This document shows positions 8,514 to 17,664 of a stretch of DNA of 64,000 bases, piece after piece (the first letter of the stretch is position 1; each line of letters begins with the position of its first letter). Location: NCBI RefSeq assembly GCF_900101295.1, contig NZ_FOIL01000002.1, positions 71,259 to 135,258 of the forward strand. The letters run 5' to 3'. A program made the translations under genes and the position numbers. The notes under the pieces are model-generated. The model had not been told where the DNA came from. It was given only the letters and a program-made list of their open reading frames with translations, and made no database searches. The DNA is from [Clostridium] aminophilum. GTDB taxonomy: Bacteria; Bacillota; Clostridia; Lachnospirales; Lachnospiraceae.

Positions 8514-10856
8514 TCATCGTTTCCGGACATCCACGTCCTTATAGAAAAACTTCAGAATCTCCCCGCATGTTTTTCCCTGCTCCGCCATGGCTCCGGCTGC
8601 ATTCTGGCTCATGCCGATGCCGTGGCCCATGCCGCCGCCCCAGACAGTAAACACACGGTCGCCGTCCGCCGTCCTGCTCGTCTCATCGATGTGAATAAAT
8701 GCGCTCGGCAGAATGTCGATTCCGGAAATTTTTCCTCCTCCGTTGGGATAATAGGTCCGCGCGGCGTCGCCCAATATCCGGCGAATGCTCATCATTCCGC
8801 GGATGACTTTTTCACCCTTGCTTCCCACAACCCGAATCTTCAGCGCGGATCCGCCCGCAGCTCTCTTCTCCACAAAGAAGCCATAGATGGTACCGATGCC
8901 CGTGATCCGTTTTTTCGCCCACTGGCCGGTAAACTCTGCGGTCCAACGGTACATCGGATAGGAGGAATCATAACTTCCACCGTCTTTTTTCATGATAAAC
9001 GGCGTAAAATTCTCATCCTTCGACATATCCTTTCCCGGATCCCCGCTGCCGACATAGCGGCCGGCAATGCAGTCCGGATTCTCATCTTCCGTCCCCCACG
9101 CATTCAGGTCGGTGGTGTAACCGCAGGATGTCGAGAAGTAATAGACCTGTGCCGGCTCGTCTCCGTCATACAGCATGATGCCGGCAGTTTCTTCCACCGC
9201 CCGGTTGGACATCCCGGTCTCGCCGATATTGTTATAGACCTGACAGTTGGTACTGTCATCCACATGCGCTCCGTAACGGCTGTAGACATTGTTCAGAATC
9301 TGCCGGCAGGCAAATGACCTCGCCGTCACCGCCTGCGCCTTCAGTGCCTCCAGCGGGAAGGATTCCGGCATCTCGCTCGGAACCACCCGTTTCAGGTAAT
9401 CCTCCAGTTTCAGTTCATTGATGATCAGAAGACCCTCCGATGTGCTCCGCAGTTCGACGGTTCCGCGGCAGGTCGGTTTTCCCTGCAGTCGGTTGATCGA
9501 TGTCAGCTCGATCTCTTTTCCCTCCGTCGACGGCCGGACGGTGATGCGTCCGCGGCGGAGGAGTTCATCCCCCAGACGAACGGTAAACCGCTCTCCCGCC
9601 GGAACGGACTTTGAGATCCCCTCGCCGGTAACGGTAAGACCGCCCTCGCTCCTGAGAACCGCCATATCATGGAAAATAGTCGAGAAATCATCGGTCATAA
9701 TCAGCACGCGAATGCTGTCGCCGATCAGATCCCTGGCGATCAGCGCCGCGCAGGCCTCGCCATTTTCGACGATCACCGGGCCGAGATCATATCCGATCAG
9801 CATATCACCGGTCTTTTCTTCCCTCATTTCTCCGTAGGTCTTATAGACATGAAAATTCTCGGCCATCGGGATGGTACCGACCCCCTCGATCTCGATTTCC
9901 TCGTCACTGACCGAGAGAATTCTTCCCTCCACCGTCTCTTTCTTCGGAACCGCATCCTTCGGCTTCCCCTTCTCCAGCGAAATGTCCGCCAGCACACCGT
10001 TTTGTCCGTTCAGATCCTCCGCTTCGATTCCCGGAAGCTTTTTGAATGTCCGGACAATGCCGCCGACAAACACTTTCCAGTTATTGTCCTCCCGGGTTAC
10101 CCATGCATTGGAATAGACGATGCGGTCCGACAGGATCTCTCCGCCGCCGATCACCGCGTTCCCGCGCACAAGTGCGGAGACATCCCGGTCGACCCATCCG
10201 GAAACCTCTTCCCCTTCACAGCGCAGAATGCCGAGGCTCGTGGCGATCTGCCACTGCCCGAGGCCCGCATCTTCTTTACACGTGCCAAACACGGTAAATG
10301 CGGTCTTTTTGACATTTCTCTCCGGGTCTGCAGCCAAGAGGAACTTCTCGTAAAAGTTCTCCCACGCTTCCGTGGAGAGCGTTTCCTCCGTTTCCTTTCC
10401 GTACACACGGTATTCTTCCGCCAGTCCCGCCGAGACCTTTTCGGCCGCCATCATGGCATCCCCTCTGGTAAAAGCACCGTCCGCCCATGCATGGACATCC
10501 TCTCCCGCTTCCAGATAACCGCTGCCGGCAAGAAAGGTCAGATATCCATCATACCATTCCGCATTCTGCGCAGCGGGTTCTTCCGCATCTCCCCCGTTTT
10601 CCGCCGTTTTATCCCGAAACAGGCTTCCGTACTCCTCCGGATACGTATCGATCCACTCCTGATCCTTCAGTGCGAGTGCAAGCTTCCTGCCCGCTTCCTT
10701 ACGGGAAATGGTTCCGTGAGACTCCTTCTTCCGATATAAAGACAGGGAGGCCAAAACAGCGAACGCAAGAAGCACGAGGCCGGCAAAAAACAGGATTTGT
10801 TTTCTGCCTGCCGCATGAGTTCTCACATTTCTGTCCGGTCTCCCTGTTCCTCTCAT
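8514..10856 (-). CDS. membrane-anchored SpoIID/LytB-domain protein
   Basis: The 780-residue protein has a basic N-terminus, one transmembrane helix (about residues 20-41), a long extracellular region with no clear family (about 45-460), and a C-terminal SpoIID/LytB domain (PF08486). The latter shows RRVVPSEMPESFPLEALKAQAVTARSFA-type sequence with the catalytic-type Glu of PSEMP, GYTTDLNAWGTEDENP, and GGGMGHGIGMSQNAA. SpoIID is a lytic transglycosylase that cleaves stem-peptide-free glycan strands during engulfment; LytB-type paralogues act in vegetative wall remodelling. At 780 residues it is more than twice the length of SpoIID. It follows the AI-2E-family gene by 101 bp. Confidence 0.88.
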   Translation of the reverse strand: MRGTGRPDRNVRTHAAGRKQILFFAGLVLLAFAVLASLSLYRKKESHGTISRKEAGRKLALALKDQEWIDTYPEEYGSLFRDKTAENGGDAEEPAAQNAEWYDGYLTFLAGSGYLEAGEDVHAWADGAFTRGDAMMAAEKVSAGLAEEYRVYGKETEETLSTEAWENFYEKFLLAADPERNVKKTAFTVFGTCKEDAGLGQWQIATSLGILRCEGEEVSGWVDRDVSALVRGNAVIGGGEILSDRIVYSNAWVTREDNNWKVFVGGIVRTFKKLPGIEAEDLNGQNGVLADISLEKGKPKDAVPKKETVEGRILSVSDEEIEIEGVGTIPMAENFHVYKTYGEMREEKTGDMLIGYDLGPVIVENGEACAALIARDLIGDSIRVLIMTDDFSTIFHDMAVLRSEGGLTVTGEGISKSVPAGERFTVRLGDELLRRGRITVRPSTEGKEIELTSINRLQGKPTCRGTVELRSTSEGLLIINELKLEDYLKRVVPSEMPESFPLEALKAQAVTARSFACRQILNNVYSRYGAHVDDSTNCQVYNNIGETGMSNRAVEETAGIMLYDGDEPAQVYYFSTSCGYTTDLNAWGTEDENPDCIAGRYVGSGDPGKDMSKDENFTPFIMKKDGGSYDSSYPMYRWTAEFTGQWAKKRITGIGTIYGFFVEKRAAGGSALKIRVVGSKGEKVIRGMMSIRRILGDAARTYYPNGGGKISGIDILPSAFIHIDETSRTADGDRVFTVWGGGMGHGIGMSQNAAGAMAEQGKTCGEILKFFYKDVDVRKR

Positions 10857-10957
10857 ATCTTATCCTTGCATGCCGTTTTTCTCTTCCGGCCGGCTTCTCC
10901 CTTTCTTTGCTGTATGCTCAGATACCGCAGGACCATTCGATGTTTTGCGTCACCGTA

Positions 10958-12220
10958 TTAATCGTTTTTCTTCGAGATCGTTTCTCCTGTCTCTTCGTCA
11001 ATCCGGTTCAGATGAATGTATTGATCGGTTTCAACCGGAAGGCCTTTGTTCTTCAGCCAGTGGTGAACCACCCGCTTGATCAGGTTGGCAATCACCGCAA
11101 ACAGCGGCACGCCGATGATCATGCCCACAAATCCGAAGAAACCGCCGAAGAAGATAATGGCAAACATAACCCAGAAACTCGGGAGTCCCGTGGAATCGCC
11201 GAGAATCTTCGGTCCCAGAATATTGCCGTCAAACTGCTGAAGCAGCAGGATCAGGCCGAGGAACCAGAGGCATTTGATCGGGCTTACGAGAAGTACCAGA
11301 ATGGCGGTGGGAATCGCACCGATGAAGGGGCCGAAGAACGGGATGACATTCGTCACACCGATAATCGCCGAAAGAAGCATCGGATACGGCATCGAAAAAA
11401 TGGTCATCAGAAGGAAGCACAGGATACCGATGATCACGGAATCCAGTATTTTCCCGACGATGAATCCGCCGAACACGCGGTCGACATAGTGAAATTCTTC
11501 GACGATGGCATTGGCGGTTTTTGTGCTGAAAATGCTGTAGATCACTTTTTTGGCCTGAGCACTCAGGGTCTCCTTCAGATTCAGAAGATAGACCATGACG
11601 ATCAGTCCGATCAGCCAGTTCTTGATCTCCACGAGAATTCCGAGAATTCCGGTCGAGAACTGACTGATGAGATCGGTAATCTTGCTCATATCCAGACCGC
11701 GGAGATAATCCTCGCCCCAGAGCCGGAAACGTTCATAGGCATTCGAGAGCTGCGTCATGACCGACTGTTCCAGATCCGGATTGTTCATCAGCTTCTGTTC
11801 GATCGCATCGTTGATATTGTACCAGTACTGCGGAAGCGACTCATAGATCTTCCGGATGCTCTCAATCAGCTGCGGAAGGATGAGTGCAACCACGCTGCCG
11901 ACAATCGCAATGACCAAGACCAGCGAAACGATGGTCGCAATCATTTTGGAAATGGTCCGGACCGCACGTCCTCCCGCCTTCTTTGTCCGGCTGCCGAACA
12001 GACGGCACACGCCTTCCTGCACCCGGTTATATGCCGGAGATACCAGATACGCCAGCACAGCGCCGTAAATAAACGGTGACGTGACTGCGACAAGCTTGGA
12101 CAGGAAGGCCGCAACGCCCTCCCAGTGCTGAAATCCAAAACCGATCAGAATACAGGTCGCAATGACAGCTACCAGAGTGATTCCAAGATAAAGGTAATCC
12201 CGGAAAGTCTTTTTCTCCAT
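10958..12220 (-). CDS. AI-2E family transporter (UPF0118 membrane protein)
   Basis: The 420-residue protein is a multi-pass membrane protein of PF01594. It has N-terminal helices at about 10-30 and 40-65, a hydrophilic loop with YESLPQYWYNINDAI, then a cluster of helices with the family motifs GVTNVIPFFGPFIGAIP and FDGNILGPKILGDSTGLPSFWV. The family includes TqsA, proposed to export autoinducer-2, and Na+/H+ antiporters, so the substrate is uncertain. The ATG at 12220 follows an AGAGGA site and a plausible N-terminus; the frame is open further upstream but that part is not membrane-like. Confidence 0.92.
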   Translation of the reverse strand: MEKKTFRDYLYLGITLVAVIATCILIGFGFQHWEGVAAFLSKLVAVTSPFIYGAVLAYLVSPAYNRVQEGVCRLFGSRTKKAGGRAVRTISKMIATIVSLVLVIAIVGSVVALILPQLIESIRKIYESLPQYWYNINDAIEQKLMNNPDLEQSVMTQLSNAYERFRLWGEDYLRGLDMSKITDLISQFSTGILGILVEIKNWLIGLIVMVYLLNLKETLSAQAKKVIYSIFSTKTANAIVEEFHYVDRVFGGFIVGKILDSVIIGILCFLLMTIFSMPYPMLLSAIIGVTNVIPFFGPFIGAIPTAILVLLVSPIKCLWFLGLILLLQQFDGNILGPKILGDSTGLPSFWVMFAIIFFGGFFGFVGMIIGVPLFAVIANLIKRVVHHWLKNKGLPVETDQYIHLNRIDEETGETISKKND

Positions 12221-12424
12221 ACCGTGTTTCCTCTTCAAGTCAAACCAATGATTGTAACGTTGTGTTCTTGCGGCCGGCATCGGGCCGAAACACGCTTCGC
12301 GCGTTCCGCAGGCTCCCATCATTCCGCGTCAGCCACCGTGTCCGTATGCAGACACGGGATATGGCGGATCATCCGCAAAATCATCTTCCTGCAGGCATGA
12401 GCGCCGCTTGCCGGTCTTTTCTAC
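12221..12424. other. upstream region of the AI-2E-family gene
   Basis: No gene or clear promoter was found here. It lies between the terminator of the putative RNA and the transporter start. Confidence 0.4.
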
Positions 12425-12675
12425 AAGAAATAAGCAGCGTCTGCGCGCTGCTTATTTTTTTGAGCCCAAGATGCCGGTTCTTACCATATTGACTCCTAGC
12501 TCGCGCCAGGTGGGCAACCTCACTTATGCTTCTGTCTACCAGCGAAACGGGAGGCATGACATCGGCATAAAAATATTGGAATCCCAATCGTCAAATGTAG
12601 GATCAAAACTGGTAAGAATTATCGAACACCCCAGGAATTCTGTCTCACTTTTTATGGTTCTTATCTTTATTTGTA
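12425..12675 (-). ncRNA. putative structured non-coding RNA (6S-like candidate)
   Basis: A strong minus-strand promoter at 12681-12709 and a strong hairpin terminator at 12429-12456 bracket about 250 nt with no plausible coding frame. Inside, on the minus strand, TTCTTACCA (near 12610) is complementary to TGGTAAGAA (near 12495), and ATGCCG is complementary to CGGCAT. These two pairings cross, so the RNA could form a pseudoknot or alternate folds. A small AGGTTGCCCACCT hairpin lies near the middle. Size, stand-alone promoter and a long closing pairing would fit a 6S-type RNA, but I could not confirm the 6S central bubble. It could instead be a leader controlling the transporter gene 205 bp downstream. 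I am fairly confident it is an RNA, not which one. Confidence 0.5.
12429..12456. terminator. bidirectional hairpin terminator
   Basis: An 11-bp stem AATAAGCAGCG / CGCTGCTTATT has a 6-nt loop. The plus strand continues with a run of T; the minus strand continues TTATTTCTTG. It most likely ends the minus-strand RNA starting near 12675. Confidence 0.75.
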
Positions 12676-12680
12676 TTCAC

Positions 12681-12709
12681 AGTATACTACAAATTTCTAC
12701 CGATGTAAA
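12681..12709 (-). promoter_or_regulatory. sigma-A promoter of the putative ncRNA
   Basis: On the minus strand TTTACA (complement of 12704-12709) and TATACT (complement of 12681-12686) are spaced by 17 bp. It lies 36 bp downstream of the pdp stop codon and drives no protein gene directly. Confidence 0.7.
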
Positions 12710-12744
12710 GTAATTCATTCAATTTCAGGAATTCTCACAAAGCA

Positions 12745-14073
12745 TTACAGATACGTCACACCGGATGCGTCGGCGCGGGCGAAGACCATCTTCTCCGGTT
12801 TTTCGCAGGTGCCGAGGATCGGGCAGGAAGCGGCAAACTGTTTTTCCGCCTCGTCAAAAAGAGACTCGTCCCGGGCATACATCACCGCCGTCACATCCCC
12901 TTTCCGGACCGGATCGCCCTGCTTTTTCCGGAGAATGATTCCGGCGGACGGATCAATCACATCATCGCTGGTCTTGCGGCCCGCATGAAGCATCATGGAT
13001 GCGATTCCGACGCCCTCCGTATCCATTTTCCCGATGTATCCGTCCTTCTCCGCGCGGATCGACCGGGACGGTGCATCCAATGGTTTTCTTCCCTCAATGA
13101 CCTCGTCCAGCCATGCGCCGTCGCCGCCCTGGGCGATGACCATTGTCCGGAACACGTTCAGCGCGCGGCCGCTCTCAAGTGCTTCTTCCGCCATCTGCCG
13201 GCACTCGGACTGAGATCCTTTTCCCGCGGTGCAGAGCATCTGGGCCGCCAGAAGAATGCTCAGTTCCTTCAGATCCTCCGGTCCGTTTCCCTTCAGAACA
13301 TCGATGGATTCCCTCACCTCGATCTCGTTGCCGATACCGTACCCGATGGGGCTGTCCATGTTCGTGATCAGTGCGGTCACGGCCCGGCCCGCTTCCGTGC
13401 CGATCTTCACCATCTGTTCCGCCAGCCGGACCGCATTGTCCAGCGTCTTCATGAACGCACCGCCGCCGGTCTTGACATCCAGCACGATGCCGTCCGATCC
13501 CCCGGCCAGCTTCTTGCTCATGATGGAGGATGCGATCAGCGGAATGCTGTCCACCGTCGCGGTCACATCGCGGAGGGCGTAGATCTTTTTATCGGCCGGA
13601 ACGAGGTTTCCGCTCTGCCCGATCACCGCGATGCCGTTTTCGCTTACAAGCCGGAAAAACTCCTCCCGGGGGATTGACGTCCGGAATCCCGGAATCGCTT
13701 CCAGCTTGTCGATGGTTCCTCCGGTGAATCCCAGTCCTCTTCCGCTCATTTTTGCCACCCTGACACCGCAGGCAGCGGCGATGGGGCCCACGATCAGCGT
13801 TGTCTTGTCTCCGACCCCACCCGTCGAATGCTTGTCCACCTTGAATCCGTCGATGCCGGACAGATCCGCCGTCTCTCCGGAATGCTCCATCGCAATGGTC
13901 ATGGTGGTGATCTCGCGGTCGTCCATCCCGTTGAACCAGATGGCCATCAGCATCGCCGACATCTGATAATCCGGAATTTCGCCGCTCACAAAGCCCGCGA
14001 TCAGATAACGGATCTCCTCGTCCGAAAGCGCGCTGCCGCGTTTTTTCTTTTCAATCAGGTCATAAATTCTCAT
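12745..14073 (-). CDS. pdp: pyrimidine-nucleoside phosphorylase
   Basis: The 442-residue protein matches the thymidine/pyrimidine phosphorylase family in length and order: helical N-terminus (MRIYDLIEKKKRGSALSDEEI), the glycine-rich phosphate-binding signature KHSTGGVGDKTT near residue 80, SGRGLGFTGGTIDKLE near 108, and the C-terminal domain with DPSAGIILRKKQGDPV. It cleaves uridine or thymidine with phosphate to the base and (deoxy)ribose-1-phosphate in pyrimidine salvage. Its start overlaps the cdd stop by 4 bp (ATGA), so it is translated coupled to cytidine deaminase, which supplies uridine or deoxyuridine. Confidence 0.96.
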   Translation of the reverse strand: MRIYDLIEKKKRGSALSDEEIRYLIAGFVSGEIPDYQMSAMLMAIWFNGMDDREITTMTIAMEHSGETADLSGIDGFKVDKHSTGGVGDKTTLIVGPIAAACGVRVAKMSGRGLGFTGGTIDKLEAIPGFRTSIPREEFFRLVSENGIAVIGQSGNLVPADKKIYALRDVTATVDSIPLIASSIMSKKLAGGSDGIVLDVKTGGGAFMKTLDNAVRLAEQMVKIGTEAGRAVTALITNMDSPIGYGIGNEIEVRESIDVLKGNGPEDLKELSILLAAQMLCTAGKGSQSECRQMAEEALESGRALNVFRTMVIAQGGDGAWLDEVIEGRKPLDAPSRSIRAEKDGYIGKMDTEGVGIASMMLHAGRKTSDDVIDPSAGIILRKKQGDPVRKGDVTAVMYARDESLFDEAEKQFAASCPILGTCEKPEKMVFARADASGVTYL

Positions 14074-14495
14074 CCTGGCTCTCCTTCCAAAAACTCCGGT
14101 CCGAAACTCTCCGGCAGAAGATCCGCAAGCCGAAATTCCTTCCGGTCATCCGCCGTCTTCACCAGCATCACGGTCATCTTCTCCGGATTGCAGAATTCCC
14201 GCAGCACCTGACGGCAAATGCCGCAGGGAGCGCAGTAATCCGTCACCTTTCCGTCTTTTCCGCCGCAGATTGCGATCGCCGTAAAGGACACCGCCCCTTC
14301 GGAAACCGCCTTGGAGACCGCTGTTCTCTCCGCGCAGATACCGGCGGGATAGGATGCATTTTCCACATTGACCCCGGTGAACACTCTCCCGTCTTCCGCC
14401 AAAAGCGCCGCCGCAACCCGGAATTTCGAGTACGGGGCGTACGCAAATCCCAGTGCCCCCAGCGCTTTCTGCGCCAACATCTTCTTCTCGTCCAT
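14070..14495 (-). CDS. cdd: cytidine deaminase
   Basis: The 141-residue protein has the catalytic zinc motif of small tetrameric cytidine deaminases: CAERTA (Cys ligand and catalytic Glu) and CAPCGICRQ (two Cys ligands), plus NVENASYPAG for substrate binding. It converts cytidine and deoxycytidine to uridine and deoxyuridine. The ATG at 14495 has a GGAGG ribosome binding site. It is first in a two-gene salvage operon with pdp. A possible C-terminal extension (DLLPESFGPEFLEG) matches the usual end of the family. Confidence 0.96.
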   Translation of the reverse strand: MDEKKMLAQKALGALGFAYAPYSKFRVAAALLAEDGRVFTGVNVENASYPAGICAERTAVSKAVSEGAVSFTAIAICGGKDGKVTDYCAPCGICRQVLREFCNPEKMTVMLVKTADDRKEFRLADLLPESFGPEFLEGEPG

Positions 14496-14603
14496 GATCC
14501 TCCCTCCTCCGGCCGCCGAACGACGCCGCTGGTCACCGTTCACATTCCATCGATCGGTTCTGCATCCCTGAATCATTGTTTCGCAGAACTTTCGTCGAAG
14601 CCA

Positions 14604-14641
14604 CAGAAGGCCGTGCCCCGAAACCGGAGCGCGGCCTTCTG
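14604..14641. repeat. 10-bp inverted repeat between cdd and pckA
   Basis: CAGAAGGCCG (14604-14613) and CGGCCTTCTG (14632-14641) can pair around an 18-nt loop. No T-run follows on either strand, so it may be a processed-RNA hairpin or a weak terminator behind pckA. Confidence 0.45.
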
Positions 14642-14686
14642 GATTATGTTTGACTGCCGGGCAGTTCCGCCCGTTTACGGATTATG

Positions 14687-14710
14687 CAAAAGACCGTTTT
14701 TCTGCGGTCT
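14687..14710 (-). terminator. hairpin terminator directly after pckA
   Basis: On the minus strand AGACCG and CGGTCT form a short stem with an 8-nt loop and are followed by TTTTGC. The stem begins next to the pckA stop codon (14712-14714). Confidence 0.55.
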
Positions 14711-14711
14711 G

Positions 14712-16325
14712 TCAGGCCTTCGGACCTGCATTCTTTACGTTCTCCGGCATATCCGGGTACTTTTCTTCAAAGTTCTTCTGGAACATCTTAGCCAGCTTCT
14801 TTGCCTGCTCATCGTAAGCTGCCTTGTCTGCCCAGAGATTTCTCGGATTCATGATCTCCGCCGGTACATCTGCACCCGGAACCGAAGTCGGAACTTCCAG
14901 ATTGAAGATGTCATTGTGCTCGAAGGCAACGCCTTCCTTTGCATACGCATCGTTCAGCGCAGCGGTGATCATCGCACGGGTGTAGGAAAGCTTCATTCTC
15001 TTGTTCTTTTCGCCGGTCTTCGGATCAACCGCCGGGCCGGATACCCATCCGGTGTTGACAAGATATACCTTTGTGTTGTACTTCTCGATTCTCTCGCCAA
15101 GCATATCCGCATAAACCTGCGCCTTCAGCGGCATAAACGGCTCGCCGAAAAGTGTGGAGAAGGTCGGAACCGGCTCCGTTACGCCGATCTCTGTTCCGGC
15201 AACCTTGGAAGTGAATCCGGTTACGAACTGATACATTGCCGCTTCCTTGGACAGCTGGCTGATCGGCGGAAGTACGCCGAAGGAATCGCAGGTCAGGAAA
15301 ATGACAACTTTCGGGATGCCGCCGACACCCGGAACCGCCGCGTTCGGAATAAACTCAACCGGATATCCGACACGGGAGTTGACCGCCAGTGTGCTGTCGC
15401 TGTAATCCGGGGTTCTCTTCTCCGGATCGATCACAACATTCTCTACCAGTGCGCCGAAGCGGATTGCGTGGTAGATCTCCGGCTGCTCCTCTTCTACCAG
15501 GTCGATGCACTTTGCGTAGCATCCGCCCTCGATATTGAATACGCCGTGATCACTCCAGCCGTGCTCATCATCACCGATCAGCATACGCTTCGGGTCTGCG
15601 GAAAGTGTGGTTTTTCCGGTACCGGACAGACCGAAGAATACTGCGGTTTCCTTTGTCTCCGGATCCATATTGCAGGAGCAGTGCATCGGGAGCACATCCT
15701 GCTGCGGAAGGATGAAGTTCATGGTAGAGAATACGGATTTCTTGATCTCACCGGCATACTGGCTGCCGCAGATGATAATCATATGCGCTTCATAGTCGAT
15801 CATGATCGCAGCCTCAGAGCGCGTTCCGTCGATTTCCGGATCGCACTTGAATCCCGGAGCAGCAATCAGAGTGTAATCCGGATCGCCGAATGCGGCCAGT
15901 TCTTCATCGGTCGGCCGGATCAGCAGATCGCGGATGAAAAGATTCTGGGATGCCAGCTCGTTGATGATGCGGAATTTCTGCGTGCAGGCCGGATCAGCGC
16001 CCGCCATTCCGTCAAAGATAAAGATCTCACGGCCCTGCAGGTACGCACAGATCTTTGCCTTGATTGCATTGAACTTCTCGCGGGAAACCGGAACATTGAC
16101 CTTTCCCCATGCGATCTTGTCATGCACTGCCGGCGTATCAACGATGAACTTGTCCTGTGCGGAACGTCCGGTGTACTTGCCGGTCTTTACAACCAGTGCG
16201 CCGGTGTCCATCAGCTCGCCCTCGCCTCGCTGAAGTGCTTTCTCGGTCAGAACAGCCGGTGTGAGATTGCGATAAACAGCTTTCGCATTGAGAATGCCAA
16301 GCTTTTCCAATCCGTATGTCTCCAT
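14712..16325 (-). CDS. pckA: phosphoenolpyruvate carboxykinase (ATP)
   Basis: The 537-residue protein is full length for ATP-dependent PEPCK (PF01293). It has the RSAQDKFIVD region for oxaloacetate binding, the kinase-1a P-loop GLSGTGKTTL (residues 232-241), the metal and ATP site IGDDEHGW, and the PRNLW-containing C-terminal region. It interconverts oxaloacetate and PEP; in gut anaerobes it often runs in the carboxylating direction, which is family knowledge and not shown here. The ATG has an AGGAGG site. A LysR regulator is divergent, 346 bp away. Confidence 0.97.
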   Translation of the reverse strand: METYGLEKLGILNAKAVYRNLTPAVLTEKALQRGEGELMDTGALVVKTGKYTGRSAQDKFIVDTPAVHDKIAWGKVNVPVSREKFNAIKAKICAYLQGREIFIFDGMAGADPACTQKFRIINELASQNLFIRDLLIRPTDEELAAFGDPDYTLIAAPGFKCDPEIDGTRSEAAIMIDYEAHMIIICGSQYAGEIKKSVFSTMNFILPQQDVLPMHCSCNMDPETKETAVFFGLSGTGKTTLSADPKRMLIGDDEHGWSDHGVFNIEGGCYAKCIDLVEEEQPEIYHAIRFGALVENVVIDPEKRTPDYSDSTLAVNSRVGYPVEFIPNAAVPGVGGIPKVVIFLTCDSFGVLPPISQLSKEAAMYQFVTGFTSKVAGTEIGVTEPVPTFSTLFGEPFMPLKAQVYADMLGERIEKYNTKVYLVNTGWVSGPAVDPKTGEKNKRMKLSYTRAMITAALNDAYAKEGVAFEHNDIFNLEVPTSVPGADVPAEIMNPRNLWADKAAYDEQAKKLAKMFQKNFEEKYPDMPENVKNAGPKA

Positions 16326-16671
16326 AAACAAACCTCCTACGTAAACAATCATTCGGCCTTTTCTAACAAAAGGCACGTTAATTATTGCATAAATATCGTC
16401 AAAGCGCAACACTTTGCAGACATTTCCATCGGCTGCATCTCTCCGTTTTCACTACATTTTTGCCGTTTTTGCTCCTCGATAAATACAAAACATAGGATGT
16501 ATTTTTTTCAACATAACCTTGCATTATATAGAACATGTGGGTATAATACAGAAAAATACAAATATGGACATATTATAACTGTCAGACGATTTCGTTTTTT
16601 CGGCATTGACGCCGTCAACGAGGACTCCGTTCAGAACCGTCCTGTGTTATTTTGAAAGAAAGGGAATATTT
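16326..16671. promoter_or_regulatory. divergent pckA / LysR control region
   Basis: This 346-bp AT-rich region separates pckA from the LysR-type gene and must hold both promoters. The LysR promoter (16519-16547) is clear. On the pckA side TTGACG and TTGCGC motifs occur near 16400 followed by AT-rich sequence, but a unique pckA promoter cannot be chosen. The layout is typical for a LysR regulator controlling its divergent neighbour. Confidence 0.5.
16519..16547 (+). promoter_or_regulatory. predicted sigma-A promoter of the LysR-type gene
   Basis: TTGCAT (16519-16524) and TATAAT (16542-16547) are 17 bp apart. The predicted leader is about 115 nt. Confidence 0.7.
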
Positions 16672-17574
16672 ATGGAACAGCATCTGTCTCAGTACCGTGT
16701 ATTCTACGCTGTCGCGCGCACCGGCAACATTTCTCATGCTGCCAAAGAACTTTATATCAGCCAGCCGGCGATCAGCAAATCGATCAGTAAGCTCGAAGAA
16801 AATCTCGGCGTCACGCTGTTTAAGCGTTCCTCCCGCGGTGTCACGCTTACGGTGGAAGGTCAGGTTCTCTATAACCACGTCAGCAGTGCCTTTGCCACAC
16901 TGGATCGGGGCGAGAGCGAACTGAAAAGAATCAAAAATTTTAACATCGGGCAGATCCGTTTCGGCGTCAGCAACACGCTGTGCAAATATGTTCTCCTTCC
17001 ATATCTGAAGGACTTCATCGAAGAATCTCCGCATATCCGCATTCTGGTCAACAGCCAGGACACGGCCCACAGCCTGTCGGCGATTGAAAACCAGCAGATC
17101 GATATCGGTCTGATCGCGGAGCCGAAAAACCGGAAAAACCTGTATTTCTATCCGCTCATGAATATCACGGACACGTTTGTATGTACCAGGGCGTACCTCG
17201 ACAATCTGAAGATCCGCGAGGGCGAGAACTGCAATATCTTTGAGTGCGGCACCATCCTGATGCTCGACCGGAAAAACATGACCCGTATGTACATCGACTC
17301 CTATTTTGCGGAGCACGGCATCGAGCCGCGTCAGGTTCTCGAGACCAACACTCTGGATCTTCTGATCTCCTTCGCAAAAACCGGCCTCGGCATCGGCTGT
17401 GCCGTGCGCGAATTTGTGAAAGATGAACTGGCAGACGGCACCCTCATCGAGATTCCGGTTCAGGACGCCATCCCGTCCCGCACCATCGGCTTTGCGTGGA
17501 ATCCGGCCGGTGAGACAAAGACCATGCAGCAGTTCCTCTCTTTCATCCGGAGCACCAACGCTCCGACCATGTAA
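16672..17574 (+). CDS. LysR-family transcriptional regulator
   Basis: The 300-residue protein has an N-terminal winged HTH (about residues 3-62, with YAVARTGNISHAAKELYISQPAISKSISKLEE-type sequence) and a LysR substrate-binding domain (about 90-295). The ATG at 16672 has an AAAGGG ribosome binding site and gives the standard LysR N-terminus. It is divergent from pckA, so control of pckA, and of itself, is likely by position. The effector cannot be inferred. A GC-rich stem-loop follows the gene. Confidence 0.93.
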   Translation: MEQHLSQYRVFYAVARTGNISHAAKELYISQPAISKSISKLEENLGVTLFKRSSRGVTLTVEGQVLYNHVSSAFATLDRGESELKRIKNFNIGQIRFGVSNTLCKYVLLPYLKDFIEESPHIRILVNSQDTAHSLSAIENQQIDIGLIAEPKNRKNLYFYPLMNITDTFVCTRAYLDNLKIREGENCNIFECGTILMLDRKNMTRMYIDSYFAEHGIEPRQVLETNTLDLLISFAKTGLGIGCAVREFVKDELADGTLIEIPVQDAIPSRTIGFAWNPAGETKTMQQFLSFIRSTNAPTM

Positions 17575-17600
17575 CACCGGATCGAAGAATCCTCCCGCGC

Positions 17601-17654
17601 GGCAGCATCCGGGGCTCATCATAACCGTGGCCCCGGACTGCTGCCCGTTTGTTT
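17601..17654 (+). terminator. stem-loop terminator after the LysR-type gene
   Basis: GGCAGCATCCGGGGC (17601-17615) pairs with positions 17630-17645, with one bulged base and a 14-nt loop. It is followed by a moderately T-rich tract (GTTTGTTTCC). Confidence 0.6.
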
Positions 17655-17664
17655 CCTTCCGATG

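Noticed and set aside
10487-12079. A 530-codon plus-strand open frame opposite the AI-2E-family gene
   Set aside because: Low-complexity His/Asp/Gln-rich product with no domain, lying opposite a well-supported membrane protein gene.
12381-12587. A 68-codon minus-strand frame inside the putative ncRNA
   Set aside because: It runs through the terminator hairpin, has no ribosome binding site and no family resemblance.
14613-16655. A 680-codon plus-strand open frame opposite pckA
   Set aside because: Complete overlap with pckA, antisense-type composition and no ribosome binding site; it is a shadow.
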